A stretch of 7,240 nucleotides of DNA from an uncultured Oscillibacter sp. (GTDB lineage Bacteria; Bacillota; Clostridia; Oscillospirales; Oscillospiraceae), in NCBI GenBank assembly GCA_937884915.1, contig CALAAN010000105.1, forward strand, positions 1 to 7,240. The letters are read 5' to 3'. This document shows, piece by piece, positions 1 through 5,657 of the stretch. Positions within the stretch are counted from its first letter, which is position 1; the number at the start of each line of letters is the position of its first letter. The translations under genes and the position numbers were made by a program. The notes beneath the pieces are model-generated. The model saw only the letters and a program-made list of their open reading frames with translations, was not told the DNA's origin and did no database searches.

Positions 1-60
1 CCGCCACTGGCGGCGCTTCGCCGATTTCCGTGCGCGCCTGCGGCGCGTGCGCTGCCGCGG
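1..60. repeat. GC-rich palindromic non-coding sequence at window edge
   Basis: Very GC-rich sequence beyond the pta terminator with no supportable gene. It contains the near-contiguous inverted repeat CCGCCA-C-TGGCGG (1-13) and a hairpin CGCGCC-TGC-GGCGCG (33-47). The second shares the core GCCTGCGG with a hairpin at 3232-3253 in the intergenic array further right, so both may be the same class of palindromic element. The sequence is cut by the window edge, so its extent is unknown, and it could also be the end of a neighbouring gene. Confidence 0.35.
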
Positions 61-75
61 AGCGCAATCCCCCTC

Positions 76-111
76 AAAAAAAGAGGACGGCTTTCGCCGT
101 CCTCTTTTTTT
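76..111 (-). terminator. Rho-independent terminator of pta
   Basis: A 9-bp perfect stem (83-91 with 96-104) closes a four-base loop and is flanked by seven A on one side and seven T on the other. Read on the minus strand the loop is GAAA closed by C-G, a stable GNRA tetraloop, followed directly by seven T, so the minus orientation fits best. It starts 8 bases after the pta stop codon. The flanking A and T runs mean it could also stop transcription coming from the left. Confidence 0.93.
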
Positions 112-119
112 GAAGCCTT

Positions 120-1094
120 TTAGGCAAGCGCCGCGGTGATGATCGCCATGGAGTAGACCTCCTGGGCGTTGCAGCCGCGGGAGAGGTCGTTGATCGGCGC
201 GTTCAGGCCGAGCAGGATCGGTCCGTAGGCATCGAAGTTACCCAGACGCTGGGCGATCTTGTAGCCGATGTTGCCGGCGTTGATGTCGGGGAAGATGAAG
301 GTGTTGGCGTGGCCGCCGACCGCGTCGGTGATGTGCTTGGTCTTGGCGACGGTCGGGGAGACGGCGGCGTCGAACTGGAATTCGCCGCCGATCGGGGTCT
401 CGGGCATGAGGGCCTTGGCCTTGGCGCAGGCATTGCGCATCTTGTCGACGTCCTCGCCCTTGCCGGAGCCGAGGGTGGAGTAGCTCAGGAAGGCGACCTT
501 CGGGTCAATGCCGAAGATCTTGGCGCAGGCGACCGTCTCCTTGCAGATCTCGACGAGCTCGTCCTCGTTGGGCTTGATGTTGATGGCGCAGTCGGCCATG
601 GCAAGCACTTCGTTCTCGCCGGAGGCGGCGGGACGGACCATGATGAAGCAGGAAGAGACGATCTTGTTGCCGGGCTTGGTCTTGATGAGCTGCAGCGCGG
701 GACGGACGGTGTCGGCCGTGGAATAGGTCGCGCCGCCGAGCAGGCAGTCAGCCTTGCCCATCTTGACGAGCATGGTGCCAAAGTAGTTGCTCTTCTTAAG
801 CGCCGCGCGGCATTCGTCGGCGGTCATCTTGCCCTTGCGCAGCTCGACCATCTTGTCGACCATCGCGTCCATCTCGGCATAGTTGTTGGGGTCGATGATC
901 TCGGCGCCGCGGATGTTGAAGCCGACGTCCTCGGCGGCCGCGGCGATCTCATCGGGGTTGCCGACGAGCACGGGCTTTAAGAAGTTACCGGACAGCAGAC
1001 GGGCGCTCGCTTCGAGAATGCGGGGGTCGGTGCCTTCGGTGAAAACGATCGTCTTGGGGTTCTTTTTCAGCGTGTTGATCAGTTTTGCAAACAT
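120..1094 (-). CDS. pta: Phosphate acetyltransferase (phosphotransacetylase)
   Basis: Interconverts acetyl-CoA plus phosphate and acetyl phosphate plus CoA in the cytoplasm, normally paired with acetate kinase for ATP formation during fermentation. The 324-residue product is a full-length single-domain PTA_PTB protein. It shows the N-terminal TIVFTEGTDPRILEAS segment (about 15-30), LSYSTLGSGKG (203-213), GGEFQFDAA (236-244), FPDINAGNIGYKIAQRLG (268-285) and the active-site NDLSRGC (302-308), with Ser305 and Arg306 as expected catalytic residues. The start is the ATG at 1094, preceded by AGGAGGA with a 6-base spacer. An in-frame ATG at 1169 is rejected because it lies upstream of the -10 element of the likely promoter. 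The gene looks monocistronic: its own promoter lies upstream and a terminator directly downstream, and no ackA is present in the window. The residue seven after Ser305 is Glu312, where close relatives usually have Asp. Confidence 0.96.
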   Translation of the reverse strand: MFAKLINTLKKNPKTIVFTEGTDPRILEASARLLSGNFLKPVLVGNPDEIAAAAEDVGFNIRGAEIIDPNNYAEMDAMVDKMVELRKGKMTADECRAALKKSNYFGTMLVKMGKADCLLGGATYSTADTVRPALQLIKTKPGNKIVSSCFIMVRPAASGENEVLAMADCAINIKPNEDELVEICKETVACAKIFGIDPKVAFLSYSTLGSGKGEDVDKMRNACAKAKALMPETPIGGEFQFDAAVSPTVAKTKHITDAVGGHANTFIFPDINAGNIGYKIAQRLGNFDAYGPILLGLNAPINDLSRGCNAQEVYSMAIITAALA

Positions 1095-1100
1095 GTTGAT

Positions 1101-1107
1101 TCCTCCT
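1101..1107 (-). promoter_or_regulatory. Ribosome binding site of pta
   Basis: On the minus strand this reads AGGAGGA, a near-perfect anti-16S match, six bases before the ATG at 1094. It fixes the pta start and argues against the longer reading frame that begins at 1169. Confidence 0.92.
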
Positions 1108-1132
1108 GATATATGATGTGCCGGTGAATGGC

Positions 1133-1148
1133 ACAGATTTACAGATTT
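1133..1148. repeat. Tandem 8-mer at the pta transcription start
   Basis: Two exact back-to-back copies of ACAGATTT (plus strand), at 1133-1140 and 1141-1148. They abut the pta -10 element and cover the predicted transcription start near 1142. A direct repeat here could be an operator or part of the initially transcribed leader. Only the repeat itself is seen; a regulatory role is inference. Confidence 0.5.
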
Positions 1149-1177
1149 AGTATACACCCACTTTTTCACTGTCTCAA
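1149..1177 (-). promoter_or_regulatory. Sigma-A-type promoter of pta
   Basis: On the minus strand TTGAGA (1177-1172) is followed after exactly 17 bases by TATACT (1154-1149), five of six matches to consensus in each hexamer. The predicted start near 1142 gives a leader of about 50 bases before the pta ATG. The AT-rich stretch between this promoter and the divergent one at 1264 (about 1178-1263) holds no gene. It includes TTACAAATT at 1208-1216, which recurs at 1302-1310 within the hydrolase operator candidate. Confidence 0.82.
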
Positions 1178-1263
1178 GAAAAATTAACGCAAAATTCCTG
1201 CAAAAGTTTACAAATTTTCCAAATGCTTACCAGATATCGGCAGTAACATTTCCCTAAAAGAGC

Positions 1264-1292
1264 TTGACGTGGCCTGGGAAAACATGTATACT
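1264..1292 (+). promoter_or_regulatory. Sigma-A-type promoter of the M23 hydrolase gene
   Basis: TTGACG (1264-1269) and TATACT (1287-1292) are separated by 17 bases, close to the sigma-A consensus. The predicted start is near 1299-1300, leaving a leader of about 53 bases before the ATG at 1353. The promoter is divergent from that of pta, and the two share the same -10 hexamer. Confidence 0.85.
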
Positions 1293-1300
1293 GGACAATG

Positions 1301-1315
1301 GTTACAAATTGTAAC
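1301..1315. promoter_or_regulatory. Candidate operator palindrome
   Basis: GTTACAA-A-TTGTAAC is a perfect 7+1+7 inverted repeat beginning eight bases after the -10 element, so it covers the transcription start of the hydrolase gene. That is a classic place for a repressor to block initiation. It contains TGTAAC on both strands, which resembles a WalR half-site, but WalR boxes are direct repeats with a 5-base gap and no such pair is seen. The regulator is unknown. Confidence 0.55.
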
Positions 1316-1339
1316 TTTTTATTTTTCCGTGCATCCTCT

Positions 1340-1345
1340 AAGGAG
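1340..1345 (+). promoter_or_regulatory. Ribosome binding site of the M23 hydrolase gene
   Basis: AAGGAG, seven bases before the ATG at 1353. It decides the start: the longer in-frame ATG at 1269 overlaps the promoter and is not usable from the predicted transcript. Confidence 0.9.
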
Positions 1346-1352
1346 TTTTGAT

Positions 1353-3068
1353 ATGTCAGAGCAAAAACGATCCACCCCCCAGCGCAGCGGCACAGGCGCA
1401 CAGCGCCGCCGCTCGGACACCTCGCCGCGAAGACAGCCGCCGAAGCGCGGCGGCATGCCGCAGTGGCTGAGCGCATGGCTCGAGCACATGGCGCTGTTCT
1501 TCTCCGCGCTCGGCGCGCGCATCCGCCGCATCGGCCCGCGCGCTCGCACAGTCATGCGCGAGAGCAAGGCGCGCAACTTCCCCGAATCCAACCGCTTTCT
1601 GGTGCAGGTTTTTCTCGTCATCGGCGGGATGTTCCCGATGTGGCGCTCGCTGCTGCATGAAAAGCTGATGGCGCGCCGCCGCCAGCACGACCACACCGCC
1701 GGCGTCCATGAGGATCGCTGGCGCAGGCACGCGCGGCGCGTGAATCCGTTCTATTTCATCGGGGGCGCGGCTGTCGTGGCCGCAATCGCGCTGTTTTTCT
1801 CGTTTTACACGCTGGGGACGACCGTGGAGTATAACGGCAATGTGGTTGATACGGTCGCGAGTGCGTCACAGGCGCGCAGGGCCGCCTCCAAGCTCGAGAG
1901 CATCACGACAGAGACGCTCGGCAAGACCTACGAGATTGCAAAGGATGCGATTCACTACTCGACGGCCTTTGTCCGCCGCAGCGAAGTGACGGATGCGACG
2001 ACCTTTGAGCAGGACCTTGCCGAAGAGCTCGGCCAGGTGACCTATGGTTATTCGCTCTATGTCGACGATGAGCTCATCGGTTCGACGCAGTACGCCGGCG
2101 CGCTGGAGGAACTGCTCAAGCAGATCAAGCAGATGTATGTTTCTGCCGACACGCTGACAGTTGACTTTGTTGAAAATGTCCGCATCGCGGAGGGCTATGT
2201 TCCGACCGAGAGCGTGATGAACCTCGGCGAGATCGCTGAGATCCTGAACTCAACGAAGTCGGGCGAGGTGACCTACACGGTCGTCAAGGGCGACACCTGG
2301 GGCCAGATCGCGAACAACAACGGCATGACCGCCGCCGAGCTCGAAGCGCTGAACCCCGGCTACGACATCAACCGCATCCACATCGGCGATGCGCTGACGC
2401 TCTCAAACGCTGTGCCGTATCTGACCGTCAAGGTCACCGAGCGGCAGAACTATGTCGAAGACGTCAACTATGACGTGAACTATGTGAGCGATTCGTCCAT
2501 GTGGCAGGGCGACGAGCGCGTGATCTCCAAGGGGGCGTTCGGACAGGCCGATATCGTGGCCGACGTCACCTATATCAACGGCGAGGAGCAGGAGCGCACG
2601 GTCATCTCGTCCGTCACACTCTCCGACCCCGTGGCCGAGACGCGCGCCCGCGGCACAAAGGTCCGCCCGACCTGGTACCCCACCGGCAGCTTCCGCTGGC
2701 CGTGTTCGGGCCGCATCACGTCGTACTTCGGCTACCGCAACACGGGCATCCGCGGCGCGACGAGCAACCACAAGGGCATCGATATCGCCTGCTCCTACGG
2801 CTCGCCGATCTATGCCGCCGACGGCGGCCGCGTGACCTACGCGGGCTACAAGGGCGCGATGGGCTACGTCGTCATCATTGACCACAACAACGGCTATGTC
2901 ACGTATTACGAGCACAACTCGTCTCTGCTCGTCTCCGCGGGACAGACGGTCTATAAGGGCCAGCAGATCGCCAAGGCGGGCCGCAGCGGCGTCGCCAGCG
3001 GCGTCCACTGTCACTTCGGCATCCAGAGAAACGGTTCGTACGTCAATCCGCTGAACTACCTTAGTTAA
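1353..3068 (+). CDS. Membrane-anchored LysM/G5-like/M23 family metallopeptidase
   Basis: Probable peptidoglycan endopeptidase of 571 residues, anchored in the membrane with its catalytic part outside. Order of parts: an Arg/Pro-rich N-terminus (about 1-35, rich in RRR and PRR runs), a further basic region to about 130 with a weak hydrophobic stretch (82-97), a transmembrane helix (about 134-155), then two copies of a short extracellular motif of the form YxVDxxxxG (around 156-181 and 232-259). A LysM domain follows (about 305-351, YTVVKGDTWGQIANNNGM), then a G5-like beta domain (about 354-436) and the M23 domain (about 445-570). The M23 zinc and catalytic residues are all present: His473 and Asp477 in HKGID, His521 in YYEH, and His552 and His554 in HCHFGI. 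LysM binds glycan strands and M23 enzymes cut peptide cross-links, so a role in wall turnover or division is likely; the substrate cannot be read from sequence. The gene is monocistronic, with its own promoter and terminator. Confidence 0.93.
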   Translation: MSEQKRSTPQRSGTGAQRRRSDTSPRRQPPKRGGMPQWLSAWLEHMALFFSALGARIRRIGPRARTVMRESKARNFPESNRFLVQVFLVIGGMFPMWRSLLHEKLMARRRQHDHTAGVHEDRWRRHARRVNPFYFIGGAAVVAAIALFFSFYTLGTTVEYNGNVVDTVASASQARRAASKLESITTETLGKTYEIAKDAIHYSTAFVRRSEVTDATTFEQDLAEELGQVTYGYSLYVDDELIGSTQYAGALEELLKQIKQMYVSADTLTVDFVENVRIAEGYVPTESVMNLGEIAEILNSTKSGEVTYTVVKGDTWGQIANNNGMTAAELEALNPGYDINRIHIGDALTLSNAVPYLTVKVTERQNYVEDVNYDVNYVSDSSMWQGDERVISKGAFGQADIVADVTYINGEEQERTVISSVTLSDPVAETRARGTKVRPTWYPTGSFRWPCSGRITSYFGYRNTGIRGATSNHKGIDIACSYGSPIYAADGGRVTYAGYKGAMGYVVIIDHNNGYVTYYEHNSSLLVSAGQTVYKGQQIAKAGRSGVASGVHCHFGIQRNGSYVNPLNYLS

Positions 3069-3112
3069 AATCAAAGGGATCCCATCCACCGGATGGGATC
3101 CCTTTGATTTTA
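3066..3112 (+). terminator. Very long perfect terminator hairpin of the M23 gene
   Basis: A 22-bp perfect inverted repeat (3066-3087 with 3091-3112) with a 3-base loop. The TAA stop codon of the hydrolase gene is the first three bases of the stem. The T-tract is short (TTTT then AG) and mirrored on the other strand, so it may work in both directions. The length and lack of mismatches are unusual, and the structure may also protect the 3' end of the mRNA. Confidence 0.75.
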
Positions 3113-3345
3113 GGGGGATTGCAGGCCGCTGCGCGCATAATTCGCTCGCCATCGGCGGGCGAATTCCACACTTGCGGCCTGAGAGGTGTTTTTCGCCACG
3201 CGCCGGTCGCGGCGAAAAACGATTGAAAATTTTTGCCGCCTGCGGGCGGCAAAGTCTGCGACGCTGGCGCCTGTTTTCTGCCCGTATGGGCAGAAAATGC
3301 GGCGGGCGTAGGAGGCTGGTTTTTGCGCCGGTTGGGGGCAAATAC
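3113..3345. repeat. Intergenic array of GC-rich hairpins (REP/BIME-like)
   Basis: No gene is supportable between the hydrolase and folC. Instead there is a run of separate inverted repeats. An 8-bp stem (3122-3129 with 3174-3181) encloses a 12-bp hairpin with one G-T pair (3139-3150 with 3154-3165). Then come a 10-bp stem (3188-3197 with 3211-3220), a 9-bp stem (3232-3240 with 3245-3253), and a 10-bp stem (3274-3283 with 3288-3297) extendable by short helices out to 3261-3309. Last is an imperfect one (3322-3329 with about 3336-3342). Most of the later ones share the plan of T-run, GC-rich arm, short loop, GC-rich arm, A-run. This resembles repetitive extragenic palindromes. Whether the unit recurs elsewhere in the genome cannot be seen here. 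Short open frames across it are artefacts of GC-rich sequence. Confidence 0.6.
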
Positions 3346-3360
3346 GGTATGGGGATCATG

Positions 3361-3394
3361 AAAAGGCCGCTGCGGAGTTCCGCAGCGGCCTTTT
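3361..3394 (-). terminator. Terminator of folC, bidirectional
   Basis: A 16-bp perfect inverted repeat (3361-3376 with 3379-3394), AAAAGGCCGCTGCGGA and its complement, with a tiny loop. It begins three bases after the folC stop codon on the minus strand. On the plus strand it is followed by TTTTGTTTT, so it would also stop any transcript arriving from the hydrolase side before it runs antisense into folC. Confidence 0.9.
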
Positions 3395-3397
3395 GTT

Positions 3398-4690
3398 TTA
3401 GTGCTCTGTTAAGACGCGGCGTACTTCGCCGGTGAAGTAGAGCGAGCCCCAGGAGCAGATGGCGTCGTCCTCGCCTGCAAGCTCGAGGGCGCGGCGGACG
3501 CCGTCGTCGGTGTCCTTGGCGGGGATGGCCTGTACGCCCCGTGCGTTCAGCCACGCGGCGAGCTCGTTTTCATCGAGCGCGCGGGCAGAGGGCGGCGTGA
3601 TGACGACGAACGCCTTGGCGAGCGGGAGCGCGCGGCGCAGCATCTGCTGCCAGTCCTTGTCGCGAAGCACCCCCGTGAGGAAGATGAGCTTTTTATCGCT
3701 ATACAGCGCGGTGAGCGAGTCCATCAGCGCGTCGACGCACTGGGGATTGTGTGCGCCGTCGACGATAAAGTCCGGCCTGCGGCGCAGGAGCTCGAGCCGC
3801 CCAGGCCACTGGGCGTGGGAAAGGCCTTCGTCGATGGCCTCGTCCGTGAGCTTGTCCCAGCCGCGCGAGCGCAGCGCGCTGCACACGTCGATGACGGTCA
3901 GCGCGTTCAAAAGCTGATACTCGCCAAGCAGCCGCAGATGATACGGCCCGCGGCCGCGATATTTGAACACCTGACCGTCGAGCGAGGACGAAATGCGCTC
4001 GAGCTTTTCCTGTGCGGTGATCGTGAGGGCCACACCCTCCCGCGCGCATTTTTCGCGCGCGACATTTTCCACTCCCTCGCTTTGGCCGAAGAGCACGGCG
4101 TGCGAGCCGTGCTTGATGATGCCGCACTTTTCCGCGGCGATCTTTTCGACCGTGTCGCCGAGAATGGCCGTGTGCTCAAGGCCGATGTTCGCCACGACGC
4201 AGACCTCCGGCGCGGGGATGACGTTCGTCGAATCCATGCGCCCGCCGAGGCCGACCTCGAGCGAGACGATGTCGCACCGCTCCTGCACGAAATAGAGGAA
4301 GGCGATGGCCGTCATGATCTCAAAGCCCGTGGGCATTTCGCTCATCTGTTCCGCCGCATTCCGCACGGTGTTCGTGAGCGAGATGAGGGATTTGTCGTCG
4401 ATCTCTTCCCCGTTCACGCGCATGCGCTCGTGGAAGCGCAGCAGGTGCGGCGAGGTGTAGAGTCCCGTGCGGTACCCCGCACGCTGGAGCACGGAAGCGA
4501 GCATCGCGGCGGTACTGCCCTTGCCGTTCGTGCCCGCGATGTGGACGAATTTGAGCTTCTGCTCGGGGTTGCCGAGCAGGCCCAGAAGCTCGCGCGAGCG
4601 CGCGAGGCCCGGCGCGCTCTGCTCCCAGTTGTCGAATTGCAGATATTTGAGGGTCTCCTCAATGGTTTGCAGCTCTTTCACATTCTTCAC
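3398..4690 (-). CDS. folC: Folylpolyglutamate synthase / dihydrofolate synthase
   Basis: Cytoplasmic ATP-dependent ligase of the Mur ligase fold that adds glutamate to dihydropteroate and/or to reduced folates. The 430-residue product has usual family length and motifs: the ATP loop AGTNGKGST (52-60), YTSPHL (78-83), SLEVGLGGRMDSTNV (143-157), IGLEHTAILGDTVEKIAAEKCG (169-190, folate/Mg region), WPGRLE (295-300) and the C-terminal-domain DGAHNP (311-316). Whether it carries both activities cannot be read with certainty. No ATG fits. I chose GTG at 4690, eight bases after GAGAG. Alternatives are GTG at 4681 (five bases after AGGTGA) and TTG at 4705. The gene lies 55 bases behind rluD, with a terminator in the gap and no clear promoter of its own, so transcription may come from read-through or from a weak promoter inside rluD. 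Confidence 0.94.
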   Translation of the reverse strand: MKNVKELQTIEETLKYLQFDNWEQSAPGLARSRELLGLLGNPEQKLKFVHIAGTNGKGSTAAMLASVLQRAGYRTGLYTSPHLLRFHERMRVNGEEIDDKSLISLTNTVRNAAEQMSEMPTGFEIMTAIAFLYFVQERCDIVSLEVGLGGRMDSTNVIPAPEVCVVANIGLEHTAILGDTVEKIAAEKCGIIKHGSHAVLFGQSEGVENVAREKCAREGVALTITAQEKLERISSSLDGQVFKYRGRGPYHLRLLGEYQLLNALTVIDVCSALRSRGWDKLTDEAIDEGLSHAQWPGRLELLRRRPDFIVDGAHNPQCVDALMDSLTALYSDKKLIFLTGVLRDKDWQQMLRRALPLAKAFVVITPPSARALDENELAAWLNARGVQAIPAKDTDDGVRRALELAGEDDAICSWGSLYFTGEVRRVLTEH

Positions 4691-4703
4691 CTGTATTTCT
4701 CTC

Positions 4704-4734
4704 AAAAAATAAGGCGGAAGCGGTCGCTTCCGCC
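4704..4734 (-). terminator. Intrinsic terminator between rluD and folC
   Basis: A 10-bp perfect inverted repeat (4713-4722 with 4725-4734) with a minimal loop. On the minus strand it is followed by TTATTTTTT. There is no T-tract on the plus side, so it is directional. It ends the sigma/anti-sigma/lspA/rluD transcript 11 bases after the rluD stop. Its U-tract runs to within about 14 bases of the folC start codon, so the terminator is also part of the folC leader. Confidence 0.85.
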
Positions 4735-4745
4735 GATCAGACGTG

Positions 4746-5657
4746 CTATTTGTTGATTTTTCGCAGCATGGCGGTGAATTCCTCGGGCAGCGGACACGAG
4801 AGCGAGACAAGCTCCTTCGTCCGCGGGTGGATGAATTGCAGCCCGACCGCGTGCAGGCACTGACCGGTCAAGCCTGGAACGGCCTTTTTTGCGCCGTACA
4901 CCGTGTCGCCCAGGATCGGATGGCCGAGGTAGGCCATGTGGACGCGAATTTGGTGCGTGCGGCCCGTTTCGAGTTTGCACCGCACATGCGTGTAGCTGGG
5001 ATAGCGGGCGATGACATCCCAATGCGTTACCGCGCGCCGTCCGCCATTCACGACGGCCATGCGCTTGCGGTCGCGGCTGTCGCGCGCGATGGGCGCGTCG
5101 ACCGTGCCGCTGTCCTCGCACAGGTTGCCGACCACGATGCACTCATACGTGCGCGCAAGCGTGTGATCGGCCAGCTGGGCGGAGAGAAACTGGTGCGCAT
5201 AGTCGTTTTTTGCCGCGATGATGAGTCCGCTCGTGTCGCGGTCGATGCGGTGCACGATGCCCGGGCGCAGCGCGCCGCCGACGCCGGAGAGACTGTCGCC
5301 GCAGTGATACAAAAGCGCGTTTACGAGCGTCCCGTCCGGATGGCCCGGTGCGGGATGGACGACGAGCCCGCTCGGCTTGTTGACGACGATGACGTCGTCG
5401 TCCTCATAGACAACGTCCAACGGGATATCCTGCGGGATGGCGTCAATGGGCGCGGGCTCCTCGGGCGTGAATTCAATGGTCTCGCGCCCCGTGAGCTTAT
5501 AGCTCTTGTTCGGCGCTTTGCCGTTCACGAGGACGCGCTCGTCCTCGACGGCCTTCGCCGCGGCGGAGCGGGTCAGGTCTTCGATCACGCGGGCGAGATA
5601 GGCGTCGAGCCGCGTGCCGGAATCGGATTCACTTGTTTGCAGCAGGATCGGTTCCAT
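4746..5657 (-). CDS. rluD: RluD-type large-subunit pseudouridine synthase
   Basis: Isomerises specific uridines to pseudouridine in RNA, most often 23S rRNA; the target bases in this organism are not known. The 303-residue product has the usual RluA/RluC/RluD length. An S4 RNA-binding domain spans about 14-62 (GTRLDAYLARV and VLVNGK), followed by the catalytic domain with VVNKPSGLVVHPAPGH (91-106) and HRIDRDTSG (136-144), in which Asp139 is the catalytic aspartate. Further on are LETGRTHQIRVH (229-240) and the ILGDTVYG motif (248-255). The start is the ATG at 5657. The longer frame back to 5828 only reads lspA out of frame. The gene overlaps the end of lspA by 29 bp. An lspA-rluD pair is also found in Bacillus subtilis (lspA-ylyB). 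Paralogues are common in Firmicutes, so the symbol marks the subfamily, not a proven target site. Confidence 0.92.
   Translation of the reverse strand: MEPILLQTSESDSGTRLDAYLARVIEDLTRSAAAKAVEDERVLVNGKAPNKSYKLTGRETIEFTPEEPAPIDAIPQDIPLDVVYEDDDVIVVNKPSGLVVHPAPGHPDGTLVNALLYHCGDSLSGVGGALRPGIVHRIDRDTSGLIIAAKNDYAHQFLSAQLADHTLARTYECIVVGNLCEDSGTVDAPIARDSRDRKRMAVVNGGRRAVTHWDVIARYPSYTHVRCKLETGRTHQIRVHMAYLGHPILGDTVYGAKKAVPGLTGQCLHAVGLQFIHPRTKELVSLSCPLPEEFTAMLRKINK

Noticed and set aside
309..980. Long open frame on the plus strand opposite pta
   Set aside because: It is an antisense shadow of a GC-rich gene; its translation is a low-complexity Gly/Asp/Val-rich string with no motif.
1095..1169. Longer N-terminus for pta from the ATG at 1169
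   Set aside because: It would start upstream of the pta -10 element; AGGAGGA precedes the internal ATG at 1094 and the protein family begins there.
3113..3345. CRISPR array
   Set aside because: The palindromic units differ from each other in sequence and spacing, so there are no identical repeats with regular spacers, and no cas gene is nearby.
3061..3435. Small open frames on both strands across the intergenic hairpins (63 and 87 residues)
   Set aside because: They read through perfect inverted repeats and a terminator, lack ribosome binding sites and show no protein-like pattern.
2403..3554. Long minus-strand open frame running from the hydrolase gene across the hairpin array into folC
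   Set aside because: It spans three terminators and the hairpin array, is antisense to a certain gene, and is Arg/Ala-rich without recognisable domains.
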